Positions 49,181-57,274 of a stretch of DNA of 64,000 bases are shown here, in pieces; the first letter of the stretch is position 1; each line of letters starts with the position of its first letter. Under the pieces are notes generated by a model, which saw nothing but the letters and a program-made list of their open reading frames with translations, had not been told where the DNA came from and searched no databases. Position numbers and translations under genes: made by a program. This DNA is from Rhodoblastus acidophilus (GTDB lineage Bacteria > Pseudomonadota > Alphaproteobacteria > Rhizobiales > Beijerinckiaceae). The DNA lies in the NCBI RefSeq assembly GCF_009720655.1, contig NZ_WNKS01000017.1:1-64000 (forward strand). The letters run 5' to 3'.

Positions 49181-49731
49181 CCGCTGCGCCGCTGAAAACG
49201 ATCGCGATCGTTCAGGGAGAACACGCCGTCAGCCGCGACCCCGAAACGGTGTTCTCCACCGTGCTCGGCTCGTGCGTCGCGGTCTGCCTGCACGACCCCG
49301 CGGCCGGCGCCGGCGGCATGAACCATTTTCTCCTGCCCGGAGAACCGGCGGACCTCCAGAAGCGGGACGTCGAGCGCTATGGCGTGTATCTGATGGAGGT
49401 CCTGATCAACGATCTCATGAAGCTCGGCGCCCGGCGCGAGCGCATGCGGGCCAAGGTGTTCGGCGGCGCCACCATCTTGCGCGGACTGGGCGCGATCGGC
49501 GCGGCCAACGCCGAATTCGCCAAGAATTTCCTGCGCCACGAGGGCATAAGGGTGGTCGCCGAGGATTTGGGCGGCGAACGCGCCCGGCGCCTGCAGTTCT
49601 GGCCCGTTTCGGGACGCGCCCGTCAGCTCTATGTCGCGTCGGAGCCCAGACTCGCCGCCGCCGAGGCCGCCAGGGCGAGCACCTTCAACACTGGCGCCCT
49701 CCCCGCCGGCGACATGGAGCTGTTCGCATGA
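49177..49731 (+). CDS. cheD: Chemoreceptor glutamine deamidase CheD
   Basis: A 184-residue protein that deamidates receptor glutamines. C33 in STVLGSCVAVCLHD and H50 in AGGMNHFLLPG are the catalytic pair, and KVFGGATILRGLGAIGAANA follows as in the family. Its ATG overlaps the cheY2 stop. The C-terminal tail after 150 is longer than usual. Confidence 0.94.
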   Translation: MTAAPLKTIAIVQGEHAVSRDPETVFSTVLGSCVAVCLHDPAAGAGGMNHFLLPGEPADLQKRDVERYGVYLMEVLINDLMKLGARRERMRAKVFGGATILRGLGAIGAANAEFAKNFLRHEGIRVVAEDLGGERARRLQFWPVSGRARQLYVASEPRLAAAEAARASTFNTGALPAGDMELFA

Positions 49732-50105
49732 CGGCGCGGCCGGAGGGCGAGACCGATCTGGCGAGCGCGCTGGAGCGCGCGGCCGAGGCCTTGCGCCTGA
49801 CCTCCGCAAGGCTGCACCGCGTCGAGACCGCGATCAGCGAGGTCATGCGGACCTCCGGGGGAGCCTCGCTGTCGCATTTCGCCGATCTGCAGGAACTCGA
49901 CCGCAGCGCCCAGGAGGTCGCGGGGCTCGCCGATTTCATCGACCAACTCGGGCGGCGCACGCCCGGCGCGGTCATGGTCGACGTCGCCGAAGCCGTGCGG
50001 CCCCTGCTGCTTCGCGACCTCGCGCGCTTTCTCGCACGCCATCCGACGCCCGCCGCCGCTCCGTCCCACGCCGAGGACGACGACGTTTTTTTCGCGCAAG
50101 GCTGA
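49728..50105 (+). CDS. CheT-like protein (candidate CheZ-type phosphatase)
   Basis: A 125-residue alpha-helical protein in the position of cheT (orf10), directly after cheD as in Sinorhizobium-type che operons. It carries an acidic-glutamine pair D58-x-x-x-Q62 (LQELDRSAQEVAGLADFIDQ), the DxxxQ arrangement used by CheZ-type phosphatases and proposed for CheT. The N-terminal 50 residues form another long helix. The overlap with cheD is ATGA. Role in removing phosphate from CheY is inferred from position and motif; I cannot prove orthology by eye. Confidence 0.7.
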   Translation: MTARPEGETDLASALERAAEALRLTSARLHRVETAISEVMRTSGGASLSHFADLQELDRSAQEVAGLADFIDQLGRRTPGAVMVDVAEAVRPLLLRDLARFLARHPTPAAAPSHAEDDDVFFAQG

Positions 50106-50190
50106 CGCGGCTTCCGCAAGATCGCTTCGCGATCCGCGAAAACGAAATCGCGCGGAAACCCTTCAGGCGAAGGGCGGATTTCCGCGGCCA
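50106..50190 (-). repeat. Dispersed repeat, family A, copy 4
   Basis: A reverse-orientation short copy: cttccgcaagatcgcttcgc, gatccgcgaaaacgaaatcg, cgcggaaacccttcaggcga, agggcggatttccgcgg. It begins directly after the cheT-like stop codon, between that gene and the chemoreceptor at 50276. Confidence 0.75.
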
Positions 50191-50275
50191 TTAACGTCGA
50201 AACGCCTTCAATTCTAAGGCGACATTAATGGATTTAGAACAACTTTAACGTGTATTTCAGCCGCAGAGCAGATCC

Positions 50276-52396
50276 ATGAAGCTAGAAAACTGGTCGTTGA
50301 CCAAAAAGCTGACCGCTGTCGTCGCGATCCTGTTGTCGCCTCTGGTCCTGATGCTCTGGTCCGCCTACAACGAAAAGGACTCGCTCATCCATTTCGCACG
50401 GCAGGAGCAAGGCGGCGTCGCCTATATCCGCACCTTGCAACAAGGCTATGTCGCGGCGCTCAACGGCGACGCCCAAGCGGCGGAGGCGGCGGCGTCGGCC
50501 ATCGAACAGGCGCGCGCCGACCACAAGGGCGCGCTGGCGATCGGCGGCAAGGCCCGCGCAGCCATCGAGGCGCTGCGCGGCGACGATCTGGCCGCCGCCG
50601 CGACAAAACTGTCCGACGCGATCAGCCTGGTCTCCGACAAGGCGAAAATCACGCTCGATCCCGATGGCGATTCCTATTTCGTCGGCGACATGCTGGTGGC
50701 CCAGGCGCCGGCGATCCTGCAACGGACCAGCGAACTTTCGGGCGCGGCGAGCGCCTTGCAGTCCGCCCGCGGCGAAGAGGCGCTGATGGCCTTCGCGGTG
50801 GCGCGCGACCAGCTGGCCACCGCCGCGTCCGCCTTCGCCATCGATTACGAGAAGGCGATCAGGGACAATGGCGCCGTCGCCGCCGCGCTCGGCGCGGAGG
50901 TGAAGCTTTTGGCTGCGCGCGTCGACACGTTGCATGGCGCCGCCGCCGCGCGCGATCCCGCCGCTGTCCTGGCGGTCGCGCCAGATGTCGCCGAGACCGC
51001 CGCCGCATTGATGCCGAAGCTCGACGACGTGATGGCGAGTCTGCTCGACGCGCGCATTTCCGGCTTCAAGACCGAAGTTCTGGCGCGGGTGACGCAATCG
51101 CTGGTGTTCGTCGTCCTGGGCCTGCTGGCCGCGATCATCGTGATCCGCTCGATCTCGCGGCCGCTGGGCCAACTCATCGGCGCCATCGGCGCGATCCAGG
51201 CCGGGCGCCTCGACATCGACCTGCCCCAGGCCAAGCGTGGCGACGAAATCGGCGCCATGGCCCGCGCGCTCGAAGGTTTTCGAACCGCCGAGAAGGAAAA
51301 GATCAACCTCAACGCCGCCCGCGAAGCCGAGGCCCGCGCCCGCGCCGAGGCCGACCGCAAGGCGGCGGAAACCCGCGCGCAAGAACAGGTCGAGCAGGAG
51401 AAGGCGCGACGCGAGGGGGAGCGCGCGGCCATCGCCGCCGAGCGCAGAATCGTCGCCGACACGATCGGCTCCGGCCTGGCGCGCCTCGCGGCGCGGGACC
51501 TGACCGCGCGCCTGAAACTGCCCGATGTCTACGCCAAGCTCGAATCGGATTTCAACGACGCCGCCAGCGCGCTGCAACAGGCGATGGAGGATGTGATCGA
51601 CAGCTCCAACGCCGTCGGTGCGATGAGCGGTGAAATCGCCGAGGCCGCCTCCGACATTTCGCGGCGCTCCGAGCAGCAGGCGGCGACGCTCGCAGAAACG
51701 GCGTCGGCCATCGAGGAGCTGACGTCAACCGTGAGGGCCGGCGCGGAGGGCGCCGGCAATGCGGCCGGCAACGTGCGCTCCGCGCGCGCCGAGGCCGAAC
51801 AGAGCCGGGGCGTAATCTCGCAAGCCGTGTCCGCCATGGGCGCCATCGAGCAATCGTCGCGCGAAATCGGCAAGGTCGTCGACATGATCGAGGAGATCGC
51901 CTTCCAGACAAACCTTTTGGCCCTCAACGCCAGCGTCGAGGCCGCGCGCGCCGGCGAGGCGGGACGCGGCTTCGCCGTGGTCGCCTCGGAAGTGCGGGCG
52001 CTGTCGCAGCGCTCGGCCTCGGCGGCCAAGGAGATCAACGGGCTGATCACCTCGTCGGCCGACGCGGTCGAACGCGGCGTGGGGCTGGTGGGCGGCGCCG
52101 GAACCGCGCTCGCCCGCATCATCGAACAGGTCGGGCTGCTCGACGCGCAGGTCTCCAGCATGGCCAAGGCGACGCAGGAGCAGGCGGCTACCCTGACACA
52201 GGTCAGCAAGGCCATGGCCTCGCTCGACCAGACGACCCAGCTCAATGCGGACATGGTCGTCAAGACCTCGAAAGCGACGGAGGCGCTCGACCGCCAGAGC
52301 GAGTCTCTGCTGGCGCTGGTCTCGGACTTCCAGATTTGCGAGACAGGCGAAGGCGCCGCCCGCCGCGACAAGACGGCGAAGTCCTCCGCCGCCTGA
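50276..52396 (+). CDS. Membrane-bound methyl-accepting chemotaxis protein
   Basis: A 706-residue chemoreceptor with TM1 at about 9-29 and TM2 at about 271-291. The 240-residue periplasmic region is alpha-helical and Ala-rich ([20 protein letters not shown] is a recognisable stretch), like the four-helix or HBM-like sensors. HAMP ([20 protein letters not shown]) and a charged coiled coil with many Arg/Glu/Ala (about 350-390) follow, then a second HAMP-like part ([20 protein letters not shown]) and the signalling tip [20 protein letters not shown]. No C-terminal docking peptide was seen. Ligand unknown. It is 170 bp after the cheT-like gene and may be the final gene of the che locus. Confidence 0.88.
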   Translation: MKLENWSLTKKLTAVVAILLSPLVLMLWSAYNEKDSLIHFARQEQGGVAYIRTLQQGYVAALNGDAQAAEAAASAIEQARADHKGALAIGGKARAAIEALRGDDLAAAATKLSDAISLVSDKAKITLDPDGDSYFVGDMLVAQAPAILQRTSELSGAASALQSARGEEALMAFAVARDQLATAASAFAIDYEKAIRDNGAVAAALGAEVKLLAARVDTLHGAAAARDPAAVLAVAPDVAETAAALMPKLDDVMASLLDARISGFKTEVLARVTQSLVFVVLGLLAAIIVIRSISRPLGQLIGAIGAIQAGRLDIDLPQAKRGDEIGAMARALEGFRTAEKEKINLNAAREAEARARAEADRKAAETRAQEQVEQEKARREGERAAIAAERRIVADTIGSGLARLAARDLTARLKLPDVYAKLESDFNDAASALQQAMEDVIDSSNAVGAMSGEIAEAASDISRRSEQQAATLAETASAIEELTSTVRAGAEGAGNAAGNVRSARAEAEQSRGVISQAVSAMGAIEQSSREIGKVVDMIEEIAFQTNLLALNASVEAARAGEAGRGFAVVASEVRALSQRSASAAKEINGLITSSADAVERGVGLVGGAGTALARIIEQVGLLDAQVSSMAKATQEQAATLTQVSKAMASLDQTTQLNADMVVKTSKATEALDRQSESLLALVSDFQICETGEGAARRDKTAKSSAA

Positions 52397-52440
52397 GGCC
52401 CCCTCTTCCGGTCGGTGGCGGGAAAAGATAAGCTTTGGCG

Positions 52441-53271
52441 ATGATCTGGCTCGCCCTTGGAGTCCTGACCGGCTTCGCCCTGCTGACCGTGCTCTGGCCC
52501 CTGGCGCGCGCCGTCCGGCGCAGCCGCGAGGGCGAGGCGGATGTCGCCTTTTTTCGCGCGCAAGTCGCCGCATTGGACGCGGACCTCCGGCGCGGCCTCA
52601 TCGATCCCGCCGGGGCCGAAGCGGCGCGGGCCCAGGCGGCGCGCCGCCTCCTCGCGCTCGATCTTTCCGCCCCGGCCCCGGCGCGTTCGACCGGCGCGCG
52701 CTGGGCCGCCGCGTTTTTGGCGGCCGTCGCCATGCCCGCCATCGCCTTCGGCCTTTACGCCCATGTCGGCAAACCCGCCCTGCCCGACCAGCCCCTTGTC
52801 GCGCGCCTGCGACCAGACCCGGCGGGCCAAGCCGAGACGCCCGCCCAGGCGGTCGCGCGTCTCGAAAAACATCTGGCCGAGCACCCCGGCGACGGCCAGG
52901 CCTTCGAACAGCTGGCGCCGCTCTATCAAAGCCTGAGCCGGTGGGACGACGCCGTTCGCGCGCGGGAGGAGGCGCTGCGTCTGCTGGGCGAGACAGCCCT
53001 GCGCCACGAGGCGATCGGCGAAGCCATGATCGACGCGCGCGAGGGCGTCGTCACGCTCGAGGCCAACGACCATTTCGAGCGCGCCCTGGGCCTGAACCCC
53101 AGGCTCGGCGAGGCGCGCTTCTACATCGGGCTGGGCGCTGCGCAGGATGGCGACATAACGCGCGCGCGGGCGATCTGGACGGAGCTGGCCAGGGAAACAC
53201 CTGACAATTCAAGATTGAAAGCGGCGATTACGCAACAACTCGCCAAGCTCAACGCGCTTGACGCCAAGTGA
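52441..53271 (+). CDS. ccmI: c-type cytochrome biogenesis protein CcmI (CycH)
   Basis: CcmI presents apocytochrome to the CcmF/H haem ligation complex. The 276-residue protein has an N-terminal helix (IWLALGVLTGFALLTVLWPL), a cytoplasmic loop with VAFFRAQVAALDADLRRGLI, a second transmembrane helix (about 91-108), and a periplasmic C-terminal half with TPR-like helices (VARLEKHLAEHPGDGQAFEQ). Normally it is encoded with ccmEFH; here it is alone, next to a run of c-type cytochrome genes, which suits its job. ATG 52441 and TTG 52435 are both possible starts. Confidence 0.85.
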   Translation: MIWLALGVLTGFALLTVLWPLARAVRRSREGEADVAFFRAQVAALDADLRRGLIDPAGAEAARAQAARRLLALDLSAPAPARSTGARWAAAFLAAVAMPAIAFGLYAHVGKPALPDQPLVARLRPDPAGQAETPAQAVARLEKHLAEHPGDGQAFEQLAPLYQSLSRWDDAVRAREEALRLLGETALRHEAIGEAMIDAREGVVTLEANDHFERALGLNPRLGEARFYIGLGAAQDGDITRARAIWTELARETPDNSRLKAAITQQLAKLNALDAK

Positions 53272-53432
53272 ATCAAGTTTTGATGAACCGCAATTTAAAA
53301 AAACTAAATCGCCGATTCCGTTGCGCGCGGCAGATTGCTTTGGTCAAGCTCAGGTTTTAGCTTTTCCTTGGACGCCACGCTTTTTTTGGAGTGGCGAACC
53401 AAATAAATACCAATAAAGGGACGGAATCAACA

Positions 53433-53834
53433 ATGAAAATTTACACCATTGTCACTTTTGCCGCGTTTGGACTCTTTGCCAACGGCGCCTGGGCCGGCGT
53501 CGGCGACGCCGGCGACCCCGCCGCGGGCGAGAAGATTTTCCAGAAGTGCCACGCCTGTCACAACATCGGCCCTGACGCGAAGAACGCCGTCGCCCCGGTC
53601 TTGAACGGCATCTCCGGCCGCCACAGCGGCGCCTACCCGGGTTACGCCTATTCCGACGCCAACAAGAATTCGGGGATCACCTGGGACGAGGCGACCTTCA
53701 AGGACTATATCGCGGCGCCGCAGAAGAAGATTCCCGGCACCAAGATGACTTTCCCCGGATTGCCGAACGAGAAGGACCGCGACGACATCTGGGCCTTCCT
53801 CATCCAGTACAACGCCGACGGCGCGAAGAAGTAA
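53433..53834 (+). CDS. cycA: Soluble cytochrome c2
   Basis: Periplasmic electron carrier between the bc1 complex and a reaction centre or oxidase. The 133-residue protein has a signal peptide (1-21), haem site CHACH (C39, C42, H43) and the axial Met in PGTKMTFPGL (M105). The GAYPGYAYSDANKNSGITWD stretch and MTFPGLPNEKDRDDIWAFLI resemble class I cytochromes c2 of purple bacteria. A start at 53433 gives the signal peptide; AAAGGGA lies upstream. It has its own terminator. Confidence 0.93.
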   Translation: MKIYTIVTFAAFGLFANGAWAGVGDAGDPAAGEKIFQKCHACHNIGPDAKNAVAPVLNGISGRHSGAYPGYAYSDANKNSGITWDEATFKDYIAAPQKKIPGTKMTFPGLPNEKDRDDIWAFLIQYNADGAKK

Positions 53835-53843
53835 AAAATCAAT

Positions 53844-53874
53844 GCCGGCCGCGCCGAACGCGGCCGGCGCCTTT
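53844..53874 (+). terminator. Terminator downstream of cycA
   Basis: A 10-bp stem (gccggccgcg / cgcggccggc) with a 5-base loop, followed by gcctttcc. It lies between convergent cycA and the HiPIP gene. Confidence 0.75.
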
Positions 53875-53919
53875 CCAGGGCCGGCGCGCCCGAACTCGGC
53901 CTTTCTGCTTGGCGACGCC

Positions 53920-54192
53920 TCAGGCGGTCTTGCCCCGCCAGATCCAGCACGAGCAGTCCGGCGACGTCTCGCCCTGCACGAACATGCACTCGGAGGGAGC
54001 CAGAAACGACTTGCAGCCGCCGCAGGTGTGGCCAGCGGCGGCGGCCACCGAACTGAACCTCACGGCGGATTTGGGGACCTTGACCTGCGCCTGGGCGCCC
54101 GTCGCGGCGAGCAAGGCGGCCGAACCCGCCGCCACGCCACCCGTCAGCAGCATACGGCGCGAAACGCCCTTTGATTGATCAACGTTTTTCAT
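53920..54192 (-). CDS. High-potential iron-sulfur protein (HiPIP)
   Basis: A 90-residue protein with a Tat signal (SRRMLLTGGVAAGSAALLAA). The mature part carries a cysteine set fitting a HiPIP [4Fe-4S] cluster: HTCGGCKSF, SECMFVQGETSP and DCSCWIWRG. HiPIPs are periplasmic one-electron carriers to reaction centres or oxidases, and PioC of iron-oxidising Rhodopseudomonas is one. Five cysteines are present in the cluster region where four are needed. GGAGG lies 7 bases before the ATG. It is convergent with cycA. Confidence 0.85.
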   Translation of the reverse strand: MKNVDQSKGVSRRMLLTGGVAAGSAALLAATGAQAQVKVPKSAVRFSSVAAAAGHTCGGCKSFLAPSECMFVQGETSPDCSCWIWRGKTA

Positions 54193-54277
54193 GAAAAGCC
54201 TCCAAGACCGCACAGGTCAGGTTTCGCTCGCGCATGACGAGCGGATACGCTCACGCGGTCCAAACCATGTTCGGAGG

Positions 54278-54380
54278 CTAGAGTTTTTCACGTTTCATAG
54301 AAACATGAAAAACTCTAGATTCTTGTTTTGACGCATTTTTTCACGCGAACCAGCATCCGCTTCGCTTGAAAATGCTCTAG
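54278..54380 (+). repeat. Dispersed repeat, family B, copy 3, with perfect hairpin
   Basis: A long palindrome (54278-54318; ctagagtttttca ... tgaaaaactctag) precedes tgacgcattttttcacgcga, accagcatccgcttcgcttg and aaaatgctctag, the block shared with 22628 and 44273. It lies between the HiPIP gene and the c4-like gene downstream. The adjoining stretches (54193-54277 and 54381-54491) contain nothing else that I recognise. Confidence 0.7.
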
Positions 54381-54491
54381 CCGAAGCCTGGCGACTCGGA
54401 ATTGATGCAGTGCAACATTCGCCTGCTCATTGCGCATAGCCGATATCAAATTTACACATTGAGGAAGCGGCGCGGCGTCCGTCCAACCCGA

Positions 54492-55145
54492 TTATTTGAG
54501 ATTGCTGAGATAGGCCGAGACGGCGCGCTTCTGGTCCTTGCTGAGCTTGTGCGCGATCGGCGACATGATCGCGGCGTTGTCTGGTTTCTTCGGGTCCAGC
54601 CCGCGAATGGAATCCCATTCCTCGAGTTCGCGCACCATGTACTCGTAGATCTGGCCAGCCAAACGCGGAAATTCGCCGGCGCCATTGGCGTCTTCGCCAT
54701 GACAGGCCGAACAGGGGGGCACTTCCTCGCTGGGAACGCCTTCATCATAGATTTTCTTGCCGGCCGCCACCAACGCCTGCGGCCCCGGCGAGGCTGGCGG
54801 GGGATTGAGGTCCTTGAACTGCGTGCTCACCGCCTGGATCATCTCGGGCGACAGCCCCTTGGTGACTTCGTTCATGAAGGGATCGGTTCGACGGTGCTCC
54901 TTGAGCGCCGTCAACTCATACGCAATGTATTCGGGTTGCTGTCCGGCGAGTCGCGGGATGGGCTGGGCGCCAAGAAAACCTTGTCCGGACAAACCATGAC
55001 AGGTTTTGCAGAAGACCAATTTGGCCTGAACCGCCTGCGGGGAAACCGCCGCCGGCTTGCTGTCTTCGGCGCGGACCGCGCCCGCGCTGAAAAGAACAAT
55101 GAAAGAAGCCGCCAAAGACAGCGACCCGCGATTGAAGAATGCCAT
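54492..55145 (-). CDS. Dihaem c4-type cytochrome (A)
   Basis: A 217-residue protein with a signal peptide (about 1-26) and two haem-attachment sites, CKTCH (46-50) and CSACH (145-149), each starting a homologous half with RLAGQQPEYI and RLAGQIYEYM. That is the arrangement of cytochrome c4 and its relatives, periplasmic electron carriers. It is divergent from the cluster at 55798, with 650 bp between. A GGGGGAGAG run adjoins the ATG. The C-terminal half ends KRAVSAYLSNLK. Confidence 0.88.
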   Translation of the reverse strand: MAFFNRGSLSLAASFIVLFSAGAVRAEDSKPAAVSPQAVQAKLVFCKTCHGLSGQGFLGAQPIPRLAGQQPEYIAYELTALKEHRRTDPFMNEVTKGLSPEMIQAVSTQFKDLNPPPASPGPQALVAAGKKIYDEGVPSEEVPPCSACHGEDANGAGEFPRLAGQIYEYMVRELEEWDSIRGLDPKKPDNAAIMSPIAHKLSKDQKRAVSAYLSNLK

Positions 55146-55797
55146 CTCTCCCCCCAAACGACGTCCTTCACACCAAGGCAAATAAGCCTGTTCATTTGCA
55201 CCTTCGGTGAAATGACAGCTCCTATCCCCCTGCGGAAGCTTTCCTGTCACGCAAAGCTTTTGTGATTATTCTATGATCGACGCCAGACGTGCTGTCGACC
55301 GAACGAAAGCTTGCGTTTTCAGGCTTATTGGGCGCCGCCGCGTTCCTTTTCAGGAATCCCGACAACAACCGGGAGATTTGTAACAGCGCCGCCGTCAGCT
55401 TGGCAAGACGGAGGCGACCAAGAGGAACAGGCGCCGAAACGACCATGCTGCGACGCAAAACGCCCCACCAACAGCCGAATACAAAAAAAATTCCTTCCAT
55501 AACAGGGCGCTAAGAAAACTTTTCGGGATTTTCTGCTGAAAACGAAGCCATTAACAAATAGTGTAAACAGTTCAGCGTTGATGCATATTTGCAACTCACC
55601 GACCAAAACACACAAATCATTTCGGCAATACACCACCTCCCAGTTGTCATCGTCCGAGGAGGCGTTTACGAATCGCTGAGGTTGTGGTTTGTGTTTTCTT
55701 ACCTTGCGTCGAGCCGAGAAGAACAAGAATACTCCAACGGGCGGACGAGAAGACCACAACCAGAATCGCAATCAATAAATGCGCGGGGGGCGCGGGT
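55146..55797. other. Divergent promoter region of the cytochrome cluster
   Basis: About 650 bp between two divergent c4-type genes. The DNA is noticeably AT-richer than the flanking genes. Short frames are present on both strands but none has a ribosome-binding site or a recognisable product. No FNR-type palindrome was found. It probably contains the promoters of both cytochrome units. Confidence 0.5.
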
Positions 55798-56442
55798 ATG
55801 GGGACCACCGGGTTCAAATTGGGCGTGCGATCCGCAGCTTTTGCTCTCGCGCTCTGCGGCATGAGCCATGCCGCCGACAGGGGCAAGGGACCCGTCTCCC
55901 GTCAGTCGATCGAAAGCAAGATCGAGTATTGCCTGATCTGCCATGGGACGTCCGGACAGGGGTTCCGCGGCTATTACACCATGCCGCGCCTCGCCGGACA
56001 GCAGCCACAATACATCGAGAACCAGTTGCACGCCTTCAAGGAGGGCCGCCGGCTGAACCCGATCATGCAGAACGTGGTCACCGGCATCAGCCCCGGCATG
56101 ATCCAGCCGCTGGCGGAATATCTCCGGTCCCTGAACGCGGCGCCCCATGGCGGCGGGCCCACCGAGGGCGCGGGCCTGGGAAAACGCATTTTCGAGGTGG
56201 GGCTTCCAGACGCCAATATTCCCGCCTGCGCCGTCTGCCACGGGCCGGACGCCCGGGGGACGCGGCAAATTCCGCGCCTGGCCGGACAGCTCTACTGGTA
56301 CGTGACCAAGACCCTGACCAATTTCAGCAGGGAGCGCGGACAACGCGGCGAAGATTCCTCAGGGATCATGGCGCCGGTGGCGCGCAACCTGAGCCCGGCG
56401 CAAATTTCCGCCGTCGCCGCCTACGTCAGTTCGCTCAGGTGA
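55798..56442 (+). CDS. Dihaem c4-type cytochrome (B)
   Basis: A 214-residue exported protein, signal peptide about 1-26. The two haem sites are CLICH (45-49) and CAVCH (144-148). Each half repeats the RLAGQQPQYI / RLAGQLYWYV element. It is more like cytochrome C (56499) than the divergent A. It may receive electrons from the outer-membrane cytochrome below. ATG 55798 is preceded by GGGGGG-rich DNA. The gap to the next gene is 56 bp. Confidence 0.88.
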   Translation: MGTTGFKLGVRSAAFALALCGMSHAADRGKGPVSRQSIESKIEYCLICHGTSGQGFRGYYTMPRLAGQQPQYIENQLHAFKEGRRLNPIMQNVVTGISPGMIQPLAEYLRSLNAAPHGGGPTEGAGLGKRIFEVGLPDANIPACAVCHGPDARGTRQIPRLAGQLYWYVTKTLTNFSRERGQRGEDSSGIMAPVARNLSPAQISAVAAYVSSLR

Positions 56443-56498
56443 GTCGGTTCGTCTGACCATTCGGAATTGAAGTCCGTTCAAGCGCGAGACCTTGGATC

Positions 56499-57095
56499 AT
56501 GAACCGATTCGCTCTTCATCTGGCGGCCCTGGCGATCACGCTGGCTTCGACCGGCCCGCTTCTGGCGGAGGACGATCTCCCCATCCGCAACTGCACCTTC
56601 TGCCACGGGGTTTCGGGCCAGGGTTTCATGGTCGCGCCGCGAATTGCCGGGCAGCGGCCGCAATACATCGAAAATCAGCTCAAATCCTTCATGGCCCAAG
56701 TCCGCGACAATCCCTACGCGCGAAAATACATGCACAACGCGTCCGCGAACCTGACGCCCAACCTTGTGACCGGCTTCGCCCAATATTTCGCCTCGCAGGC
56801 GCCCCGGCCCGCCGACGACGGCGACAAGAATCTGCTCGCGACCGGAAAAGACATTTTCGAGAACGGGATCCCCAGCCAGAACGTCGTCGCCTGCGTCGTC
56901 TGCCATGGGCCGAGCGCCGAAGGCGTTCGCCAGATTCCCCGGCTCGGCGGCCTCTCCTATCTCTACGTCAAGCGGCAACTCGACCAATGGAACGAGGGCT
57001 ACCGCCAGGCGGCGCACCCGATGCCGAAGGTCGCGAAATTCCTGTCGCCGGGCGAGATCGACGCTCTCGCTTCGTATCTGAGCTACGTGGAATGA
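56499..57095 (+). CDS. Dihaem c4-type cytochrome (C)
   Basis: A 198-residue exported protein with signal peptide (1-23) and haem sites CTFCH (32-36) and CVVCH (132-136). The first half has RIAGQRPQYIENQLKSFMAQ and the second RLGGLSYLYVKRQLDQWNEG. It sits between cytochrome B and the outer-membrane cytochrome, probably in one operon. The three c4-type proteins in this cluster are clearly paralogues. Confidence 0.88.
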   Translation: MNRFALHLAALAITLASTGPLLAEDDLPIRNCTFCHGVSGQGFMVAPRIAGQRPQYIENQLKSFMAQVRDNPYARKYMHNASANLTPNLVTGFAQYFASQAPRPADDGDKNLLATGKDIFENGIPSQNVVACVVCHGPSAEGVRQIPRLGGLSYLYVKRQLDQWNEGYRQAAHPMPKVAKFLSPGEIDALASYLSYVE

Positions 57096-57274
57096 TCCGG
57101 GAAAGCACGCGTCGGGCCCTGGAAACCAGTTGTTAACCATAAATCAAAGTTGTTGCCGCAAAAGAGGTCGAGACGTCTCGGCTTCAAATGCGTGTCACGG
57201 CGGGGTCCCGCCGAATTCGGGACAGAGACGGCGAAAAATCGCCGCCGGTTGAGGTCGAGGGGGGGAAAGATCGG

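Noticed and set aside
53279-53292. An FNR-type box upstream of cycA (TTGATGAACCGCAA)
   Set aside because: Only the left half matches TTGAT; the right half is CGCAA. It is too weak to call next to the perfect box at 41596.
54278-54318. The perfect hairpin as a terminator of the HiPIP gene or c4 gene
   Set aside because: It lies upstream of the HiPIP start and downstream of the c4-type gene stop, about 175 bp away, with no T tract in the right place; it belongs to repeat family B.
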